DNA of 64,000 bases from Zanthoxylum bungeanum (lineage: Eukaryota > Streptophyta > Magnoliopsida > Sapindales > Rutaceae). Both the position numbers and the translations under genes were made by a program. The stretch covers positions 124,001 through 188,000 of the forward strand of contig SKCR01051203.1 in NCBI GenBank assembly GCA_019454045.1. The letters run 5' to 3'. The notes beneath the pieces were generated by a model, which did no database searches, was not told the DNA's origin, and was given only the letters and a program-made list of their open reading frames with translations. Positions 57,081 to 64,000 of this stretch are shown here, one piece after another; the first letter of the stretch is position 1; every line of letters starts with the position of its first letter.

Positions 57081-57194
57081 TGTAGACACTGCATTTTTAC
57101 ATTAGCCCGATGATGAGACTCGTATAGAGGCACTACCTGAAAAGTTGCGGAAGTTACGAAAGTTAGTGTTCCTAGAACATGTCAAGGATCTCTA
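57081..57194 (+). repeat. T1 3' LTR, first ~114 bp
   Basis: Starts TGTAGACACTGCATTTTTAC. Cut by element H; the exact boundary near 57195 is uncertain. The 5' LTR lacks this part, so it cannot be compared. Confidence 0.6.
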
Positions 57195-57827
57195 AGAGTG
57201 ATTCGTGTGTGAATTAATCCAAGGGAGTAGCGGAATACTCACATTGATCGGCTTTGAATTTCGAAATTTCCATGGATGTGTAGAAGCTCCAAGCTTTCTA
57301 TGTTGTTTCCAACACTTGGCTGAGTTTCTCTATCACCTTAATCAACACCTTCAAGTGCTAGCTTTCTTGAATTTTGCAAGAAAATTCCAAGGGGAGAAGG
57401 AGAAGTGCTCGGAAAAATGCAAGGAAGAGAGGAGAGTTTTTGGTTTTTGATATTTTGTTTCTAAAACTAGTACCAAAAATCAAATCCAAAAGTTGGTAAA
57501 TGCTTTTCCAAAAGGAAAAATGTGTGATACAAGTTTCCAACAAAATCCACTACCAACTTCTATCACCAAAAAGGTGACTTATGATGTAAGTTGATGGGCC
57601 CCACTTTAAATTCAAAATTCAAGTGGGCTTGCTCAACACACTTCGGGCTTGGATTCGTTTAATCCGATTAAACGAATTTTCCGTCGCGACGTAATTAAAT
57701 CCAATTTAATTAAATAATAATGCCTCGCAAAATTATTACGAAAGTCGCTCACGAATTAATTCCAAATTAATTCGTTCGCTTGAATTAAAATCCAATTTTA
57801 ATTTTGTGTCGAAATCCGATTTCAATT

Positions 57828-58190
57828 AATATATCTGATATATTATTTTTAGCCCAAATGAATAAATTAAATAGAAAAATCCAATTTAACTATTAAATTT
57901 ATGATGAGTGGTAAATGTATCACTATTTCACACTCATTTGACCTAATATTTTGTATAGTTTCTTGCGTTTTGTGAATATATCCGATATATTATTTTTAGC
58001 CCAAATAAATAAATTAAAAAGAAAAATCCAATTTAACTATTAAATTTATGATGAGTGGTAAATGTATCACTATTTCACACTCATTTGACCTAATATTTTG
58101 TATAGTTTCTTGCGTTTTGTGAATATATCCGATATATTATTTTTAGCCCAAGTAAATAAATTAAAAAGAAAAATCCAATTTCACTATTAA
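57828..58190. repeat. 147-bp chimeric tandem repeat in H LTR
   Basis: Two full units and a partial third start at 57828, 57975 and 58122. Each full unit joins H LTR sequence (AATATATCYGATATATTATT...) to about 74 bp from the start of a K-family LTR (TGATGAGTGG at 57902 and 58049). Confidence 0.9.
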
Positions 58191-58194
58191 ATTT

Positions 58195-58375
58195 ATTTTA
58201 CCGATTAATTCCAAATTAATCACGTTCTCTCCTCTCGACAAATTTAATCCCAGATAAATTCTCGACGCAATTAATCCCAGATTAATTCTTTCTCTGATAA
58301 TTAATCCCAGATTAATTCTTGCCATAATTAATCCCAGATTAATTTTCTCTCTCATAATTAATCCCAGATTAATTA
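58195..58375. repeat. Expanded palindrome array in H LTR
   Basis: Four copies of TTAATCCCAGATTAA plus a variant (TTTAATCCCAGATAAA), about 30 bp apart. F, A and B have two copies at this place. Confidence 0.85.
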
Positions 58376-59420
58376 TGTTCGAGTCAAATATCATCGGTGA
58401 ATCTTCGGAAAGTGACCCAAGAGATCCCTGGATATGCTGGCAGTAAATACGGTCATCGGACTATTCGAACACGTGCGTACCCGATACCACGTTCTTACCG
58501 ATTTACAAGACATGGTTGGCTTCTAGCAAAGCACCGTGCCTACCCAATTCTCCATAAATATTCTTTAAAGGAATATATAATCTTTATCAAGCGTAGCATA
58601 CTAAGTATTACGCATTACGATCCAGTATCAGATGTCATATGCTAGGCCAAGGGCTGAAATTGTGTCTGCCCCGTACGAAGCATATATCGGATCACTGGCA
58701 ACTAGTCTCTATAATCGGATAATCATGACCTAGTCATATTATCCCGATGACTGCAGTACTTAAGAGTACTAGTTCCGTATCGTACATGATCATCATCTCC
58801 ATATGACTGAAGTGATACTTCCATCTTGATATCACACACAATACACTACGATTCTCAGTATACCCAGAAGATGCGGACACAGAACCTGTTAAAGCCCCGA
58901 ATGACCAAAACCAAAGCGTACTGATTGTCACAAGTATTAACAATGTAAGTCTCAGGTTAAGACCAAATACACCTACCCTGATTCAGATTCCCATAGACAT
59001 ATAGTCATACTACCAATGGGATTCCGATGGGTCTATCCAGAGCGAAGCTGTTCCCATACCATCGGAAAATAGAACCTCCTATCACACTTGCATAAGTATC
59101 CAATACTTAAATATATGAGAACTATGACGTTAAGCTTCTATAACGCGCACAAGTACAATACTAGTCTATTCCGCATTATCGATGTCCAGTCTCGATAACA
59201 CTACAACTAGGGTTATTTAATGATTAAACCTTTCGTGGATTAATATTTTTTCATATCTTATTAATCCGATACTAATCATATGGACTTTTATCATTTATAT
59301 ATCTAAGTAATCCAATTACAAAATGATAAAAGAGCAATTTCCTATGTCAGATAGTTAATTTGTACAAAGAACACCATGTCTTTTACAAATAGTGATGCTA
59401 TGGGTCATAATTGTCCAACA

Positions 59421-59433
59421 ATCTCCCATTTGG
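59421..59433 (-). promoter_or_regulatory. Element H polypurine tract
   Basis: The minus strand reads AAATGGGAGAT directly before the 3' LTR, one base different from F and B. Confidence 0.8.
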
Positions 59434-59975
59434 CCTATAGCCAATCACTCAAGTGTCCAACACCTAAACTATGTACAGGTCGCTCATGCTTATGCTGAGA
59501 TATCGTTTTCGTCAGCGGATTTACAAGGTTATCATCTGATGTGATTTATTCGATCATCATATCACCACGATGTATGATCTCATGAATCAGATAAAACCAT
59601 CGAAGTGCATACTTAGATCGTTGATGAGACCGTAATTATTTAGTCTGTGTTGTAGCCTAGCTCACCTGCTAACAGAACTACTCCTAATATAATTAGGAAT
59701 TTTATAGATCCAAAATGCTTCTTCTGCTGCCTCAGCGCAGTAATATAATCCGCTTTTGTTGAATCCGCAACAGTATCTTGCTTGGAAGATTTCCAGCTCA
59801 TTGTTCCATTGTTCAAACAAAATACGTACCCTGATTGTGACTCAAAGTCATCTTCATCGGTTCGGAAACTTGTAACGGTGAACCCAGTTACCTCAAGTTC
59901 TCATTCTCCATAAATTAAGAAAGCATCCTTAGTTCGTTTAAGATACTCAAGGATGTTCTTTACATCAATCCAGTG
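59434..59975 (-). pseudogene. pol: Element H RNase H remnant
   Basis: Collinear with the RNase H region of F and A in broken frames; it includes the segment equivalent to the GELEVTGF and CDASF area near 59870-59890. No long frame. About 540 bp to the PPT agrees with family organisation. Confidence 0.6.
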
Positions 59976-60780
59976 ACCATCACCTGGATCGGCCTGATTG
60001 TGACTCCATATACTCAAAGCATATGAGACACCAGGTCGTGTACATGTTTTTCAATGTACGAGTTCTCGGAAAGTGCCAATAACTTTTAGATTTATCCCAG
60101 TAGATCCTTATTCCTAGAATAAAGGTTGCATCTCCCAAGTATTCCATGGAGAATTTTAATGAAAGCCAAGCTTTCATCGATTGTAATATGGGAATGTCAT
60201 TGCTAAGAAGCAATACATCATCAATGAATAGGACAATTATTGTCAGTGCACTCCCACTAACCTTCTTATATACACAGGAATCATCTTCGTTTTGAATGAA
60301 AACATATACCATTATGATCTCATCAAAATGTTGGTTCCAAAAACATAATTCTTGCTTCAATCCATAAATGGATCGAGTTAACTTGCAAACCTTGTTTGCA
60401 TATTTTGGCACGATAAAACCGTCAGGGTGTTGTAAACATCCTCCAAAAGGTTTCCGTTAAGGAAAGTGATTTTGACGTCCATCTGTCATATTTCATAATT
60501 GAAATATGCAGCATTAGCAAGCATTATCCGAATGGATTTAATCATGGCAACAGGTAAAAGGTTTCGTCGTAATCGACACTATATCGATGACGATACCCTT
60601 TCGCTACAAGCCTAGCTTTATACGATTGTATGTTGTCATCCATGTTTGTCTTCATCATGAAGACTCATTTGCTACCAATAGGCACAATGCCTTCTAGTAC
60701 ATCAACCAGTGTCCAAACTTGGTTGGTATACATGGAATCCATTTCGGACTTCATGGCACTTTGCCATAAATCGGACATGA
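59976..60780 (-). pseudogene. pol: Element H reverse transcriptase
   Basis: The 143-codon frame 60411-59980 reads KYANKVCKLTRSIYGLKQEL, then SCVYKKVSGSALTIIVLFIDD, then FSMEYLGDATFILGIRIY. FIDD stands in the place of YVDD, keeping both catalytic aspartates. Upstream, 60847-60665 has SAMKSEMDSMYTNQVW and GIVPIGSK, the N-terminal RT segment. Between them the QMDVKTAFLNG-like part is frame-shifted (about 60470-60450). RT in this family would be a standard Copia RVT_2; the copy is inactive for lack of a continuous frame. Confidence 0.85.
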
Positions 60781-61049
60781 TTGGATGAGTACCAGTAACA
60801 GTATCACTCATATTTACATCGAGTTCTACTTTCCTCCCACTTACCACTGCCTTTAGGTATTCCTCTTAGGAAAACCGCATGGAGAGCAACAAATATCTTA
60901 ATTCTCTTGTGATATGTGGAATTAGTTTCCTTAGGATAACCAATTACAAATGGGCACTTATCCAATTTGGGTTGTAGTTTGGTATCATCCAAACATATAC
61001 CCAGCATTCCCAAATCTTCAGGAATGAGTTTGGTATCATCCAAACACAG
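60781..61049 (-). pseudogene. pol: Element H integrase C-terminus, truncated
   Basis: Frame 61043-60804: LGMLGICLDDTKLQPKLDKC, then VIGYPKET and VFLRGIPKGSGKWEE, matching F 23398-23590. At the break the segment around DDTKL is duplicated, so the protein reads MDDTKLIPEDLG before LGMLGICLDDTKL. K begins immediately beyond. Confidence 0.8.
60976..61046. repeat. 20-bp direct repeat at the H breakpoint
   Basis: A 20-bp word containing TTTGGTATCATCCAAAC occurs at 60976-60995 and 61027-61046, 51 bp apart, the second ending at the H/K join. Confidence 0.85.
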
Positions 61050-61436
61050 GTTGGCTTGTTCTACTGCTATCTGATATCATCCTTATGCACACAGACCATG
61101 GTTCCTGTTGAACCAATGGAGGAATTAACGCAGCCCATGACAGCCATAACTGATAGAATTATCCAGCAATTTTATACAGAGAGACATGCTCAAGCTGGAG
61201 CATATTTTTCCGCACAGCAACAACAACAACCGCCTCAGCCACCACAAAGATCATCAAGGCCTCACACTATTTCTCAGGAAGTTCGTCGTTTGGGATCTCG
61301 TGTGGATTATATGCTTCAATATAACAGAGCAATCGGCCATGCACTACAACAAATGGCAAATGATTTGCACATTACTGTTCCAGAGTTCCCTGACCCACCA
61401 TCTGACGACAGCGATAAGGAGGAAGCTGATGATTAA
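61050..61436 (+). pseudogene. Element K: C-terminal part of an Athila/Tat-like ORF
   Basis: The frame is open from the H join to a stop at 61436. It shows FYCYLISSLCTQ, then from a possible ATG near 61099 MVPVEPMEELTQP, a glutamine/proline-rich stretch (five Q then PPQPPQ), an HTISQEVRRLGSRVDYMLQY segment likely helical, and an acidic end DDSDKEEADD. I do not recognise a catalytic domain. Its place, before the 3' PPT region with GGGGACAATG, suits the last ORF (env-like or extra ORF) of Athila-type elements. The N-terminal part is missing because K is truncated. Confidence 0.55.
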
Positions 61437-62630
61437 AAACTCAGGTACTATTGTTCCCTTATTTTGATTATGTTTTGTAACGCATTGGGGACAATGATAA
61501 GTTTAGGTTTGGGGGTATGGGTCTATTTTTAAATTTTTTCAAAAATTCCATTAAAAATTTTCGTGTGTTTGATTTCAGTAATTTTATTTTTCGTATTTTA
61601 CATGGTTGTGTGTTTTTAAAATCGAAAAAAAAAATATGTGTGTCCAATGATTTAATTGTTTGTTTAGCTAAAAAGTTTTAGGAAAAGATAAATGCTAATT
61701 TCACTTTTATCCCTAATTTGAATTTCTTATCTAGGTCAGACTCGTGCGCACTTTTAAAAATAGTATTGTAAGCAGTTAGATAATAAGGAATTAAGAAAAG
61801 TGACTAGTTAAAATAATCAGTGGTTAATGAATGACCGTTTGCCTGAGTTTCTGTTTCTGTCTGTAATTATTATGTGCGGTATGCCAAAAAAAAAAAAAAA
61901 AAACTAAACCAAGCAAGTACTTAGTAACTGGGCATCTTGCCTCAGTAAGCAGTGATAGTTCGCGTCAAACGGGAAAGCTTGTGTTAGTTTTTAAACATCC
62001 GAGATCCGGGTGATTAAGTCCGTAGGGGTGTTTTAACACCTAGTGCCCTAAAACCATCTGGTTTGGGAGTCACTGACCCAAAGCTCGCTACATGGATCAA
62101 AGATGTTGTATATGAATAAAATATATAAAAAAAAAACACATACCTCACCTGCGTTGATTATAGTAAACAGAACAACTTTAGATACTCAGATTGGTTTGAC
62201 CCATTAACTACTGAGAATTGAGACGAAATTACCAAGTTGACAACTTAGAGTGAAAGCTGTTTACTGGACTATTCACACACACACTTTGAGTCTGATTTAG
62301 ATATGTTGTTCAAAAGAAAGGATTTTAGTTGGAATATGCATTTTGAAGGTTCCTCTAACTTTGATGCTGAACATTCTCTGAGGACGTTGTTTATATATCT
62401 ATTTTGTCTTTTTGCTTTTGTGTGCATTAGTTTTAATGCCTTTTTACTTTTGTAAAATGTTTGTGGGTATCATTGTTGTAAACCCTCACGAGACTACAAC
62501 TCGTCCACTAGGGACACCTAGGGGTTTAAAGGCTTGTTGCATATGCTAAATACAACCGTGGTCCCTACGAAAGTGGCTTAGTTAAATTTTATTATGTTAT
62601 TTTATTTTGCTCGAGGACTAGCAAAATGTT
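61437..62630 (+). other. K 3' noncoding region
   Basis: No ORF. Has TAGGTTTGGGGGT at 61504-61516 (an internal PPT look-alike), an 18-base A run near 61886, a CACACACACA tract and a GAGGAC...GAGGAC pair. Homologous to N at 53884-54605. Confidence 0.65.
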
Positions 62631-62643
62631 AGGTTTGGGGGTG
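62631..62643 (+). promoter_or_regulatory. Element K polypurine tract
   Basis: AGGTTTGGGGGTG directly before TGATGAGTGG. Confidence 0.8.
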
Positions 62644-64000
62644 TGATGAGTGGTAAATCTATCACTATTTCTCACTCATTTAACCTTATATTTTGTATAG
62701 TTTCTTAAGTATTATGAATATTTTGATGTGTTTTGTGTTATTTTGTAGATAAATAAAGTTTCAGGACATTCTGGAGGTGATTTGGGCCAAAACAGTGAAA
62801 ATTGGATGAAAAAGGCATTTTCGGTAATTTCCCGCGTCGCGACGCCAATACCTTCAGAGTCGCGACGCATAACGCGCTCCGAACAGTGCTAACGTGCGCC
62901 GGGTCCACAAATCAGAATTTGAGAAAAGTTTGACTTTGCTAACGTGCGCCGTGCCACGTGTCACCATCACAGCCGATCTGCTAAAATACGCCGTGCCACG
63001 TGTCAACATCCTACGGTGCCGACAGTCATCATCGCCACATGTGCCACGTGTCACTCCACGTCATTGCCGCATCATCAGCCACATCACCAGGTTGACCAAG
63101 TCAAACTGCCACCTCACCGCCACGTCATCATCAGCGAATCAGGAAGTGCCATGCGTCGCAATCCTACGGTGCCGACAGTCTCTTTCCCACGTGTCACCAC
63201 ATCACCGCCACATCACCGCCACAATCATTGAGTATCTAATCCTTATCTGACACGTGGCGGATAAGAATCTCATTGACCAATCAGAATCCGCCACGTGTCA
63301 CAATAATTGAAGCCCAACAACTCTGCCACGTGTCACCTTATTAGCTTATCCAAAATCTGCAAACCAACGAACCAGAGCGTGCCACGTCAACAGAAGCTGG
63401 CGTAGCGACGCCAAAGGCCCTGGCATCGCGACGCTGGAAGCCTACCAGGGCCTATAAATTCAGCTCGAAATTTCAGAATTTGTTGTACCACTCTCTCTCT
63501 TCAATTCTATATAAAGAGAGAGTTTCTCTCTCTAGTTTCTTTTAGTTTTTAGTTTTTTTTAGTTTTTAGTTTTGTAAATAATTTTATTATGTTTTGTTAA
63601 TATAATAATTTATTTTTTTACTTTTTATAGTTTTTACTATTCACCATGAGGAAGTAACTTCCCCAGCTAGGGTGAAAGATAATTCTTTTACTGTTGCTAT
63701 TTAGATTAATCTCCCTTAAAAATAATATATTCACTATTTAAAATATTGACTTAAAAAGGATACCGCCAGATTGGTCGGTTGGTAATTCATTTTAATCTGG
63801 TTTAAACCTGACTAATAAATGATACCGCCAGATTGGTCGGTTGGTAATATTTTCACAAGTTTATATATTATTTTATGGGAGATATCTAAAATAGAAAATA
63901 GTAAAAGTAATTCCTTTTACCTTAGCATTTTATTTTATTTTACTTTTCAGCGTTTACTTTATGTCTTTTATTTTTAAGTTGTTACTAGCCCTAGTTATGT
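62644..64000 (+). repeat. Element K 3' LTR, continues past the window
   Basis: Starts TGATGAGTGG. U3 holds a TCGCGA pair (62837, 62860), seven CACGTG boxes, a second pair (TAGCGA 63403, TCGCGA 63426) and TATA at 63453. Downstream are a CTCTCTCT tract and CCGCC...GGTCGG repeats near 63760 and 63820. Open frames over the G-box cluster (62894-63250) come from base composition. Confidence 0.8.
62834..63458 (+). promoter_or_regulatory. K LTR promoter with seven G-boxes
   Basis: CACGTG at 62955, 62997, 63045, 63188, 63251, 63292 and 63327, mostly as CCACGTGTC, an ABRE/G-box form. CACGTC cores near 63056, 63120 and 63383. GCGTCGCGACGC palindrome at 62834-62845. TATAAA at 63453-63458. Confidence 0.75.

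Larger units (their letters stand above)
51190..57194 (+). mobile_element. T1: rearranged Tat-like Ty3/Gypsy element
   Basis: Evidence: PBS-like TGGTGACTCTACTGGGGA at 52124-52141, gag at 53161-53881, an integrase scrap, large 3' minisatellites, PPT and LTR start TGTAGACACT at 57081. I recall this combination (TGGTGACTC start, TGTAGACACC-type LTR start, tandem repeats before the 3' LTR) for the Tat lineage. Most of pol is missing. Segments of the K family (52911-53160 and 53884-54605) are embedded. The 3' LTR is cut by H. Confidence 0.7.
57195..59420 (-). repeat. Element H 3' LTR with internal expansion
   Basis: Ends TTGTCCAACA at 59420. The start is unclear (family TGTTGGTTTC not found). It contains the 147-bp chimeric repeats and an enlarged palindrome array. 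Confidence 0.75.
57195..61049 (-). mobile_element. Element H: truncated Copia element of the F family, minus strand
   Basis: Left (3') LTR about 57195-59420, PPT, then pol remnants (RNase H, RT, integrase C-terminus) to 61049, where the element breaks off into K. Gag, leader, PBS and 5' LTR are absent. LTR and pol similarity to F, A and B is clear, although H is the most divergent. Its RT segment is the best preserved of the family. Confidence 0.85.
61050..64000 (+). mobile_element. Element K: 3' end of an Athila/Tat-like Ty3/Gypsy element
   Basis: Last ORF piece, 1.2-kb noncoding stretch, PPT and 3' LTR from 62644 past the window end. L, M and N are relatives. The family assignment rests on TTTAGGTTTGGGGGT before the LTR and the LTR start TGATGAG, which I associate with Athila/Tat. 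Confidence 0.75.

Noticed and set aside
57828..58190. 147-bp period equals nucleosomal DNA length
   Set aside because: Only two and a half units; most likely coincidence of where the breakpoints fell.
58161..58394. Minus-strand ORF with repeated INLGLI
   Set aside because: Translation of the TTAATCCCAGATTAA palindrome array.
62894..63250. ORFs of 95 and 118 codons plus a minus-strand one
   Set aside because: They cover the C-rich G-box cluster of an LTR promoter; no homology recognised.

Overview
This window looks like intergenic DNA from a plant nuclear genome. It is AT-rich, has no intact cellular gene, and consists almost entirely of LTR retrotransposons inserted into one another. The coding regions are broken. 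I found no tRNA, rRNA, CRISPR array or bacterial-type gene. Plant origin is inferred from Ty1/Copia elements with tRNA-iMet-type primer sites, Tat- and Athila-like Ty3/Gypsy elements, and LTR promoters containing G-boxes. Element letters (A to T) are mine.

Layout. 1-1136: 3' part of a Gypsy-type LTR. 1137-10526: element D, an old Copia element on the minus strand with LTRs up to 2.8 kb. 10527-11641: L, a minus-strand LTR of an Athila/Tat-like family. 11642-17008 continuing at 50492-51189: element E, an old plus-strand relative of D, carrying a foreign LTR (G, 14304-15888) between two copies of a 243-bp piece of E. 17009-50486: element C, the best preserved Copia element, inserted into E with a perfect 5-bp target duplication (gaatg). 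F (17449-26965) sits in the 5' LTR of C. A (33064-49852, minus) sits in the RNase H region of C. B (34688-42298, minus) sits in an LTR of A with a perfect duplication (ctatc). F, A, B and H are one Copia family. 51190-57194: T1, a scrambled Tat-like Gypsy element with a broken gag, an integrase scrap, pieces of another family and two minisatellites. 57195-61049: H, a fourth, truncated member of the F/A/B family. 61050-64000: K, the 3' end and 3' LTR of an Athila/Tat-like element.

Nothing here works as a pathway; the interest lies in noncoding structure. (1) The F/A/B/H family carries a ladder of near-perfect palindromes, most with a TGG or TAG centre, in its LTRs and leader. (2) The leader of C contains a 43-bp inverted repeat whose only two non-Watson-Crick positions would be G-U pairs in RNA. 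(3) The L/M/K LTR family carries paired TCGCGA palindromes 23 bp apart (24 in one pair) at fixed positions, plus a cluster of CACGTG G-boxes ahead of the TATA box. (4) Leaders of several families hold short spaced direct repeats containing GCCAAA. (5) Two copies of the F/A family share an antisense ORF in the leader.

All coordinates and base-pairing counts were made by eye. Lineage names below superfamily level are provisional.
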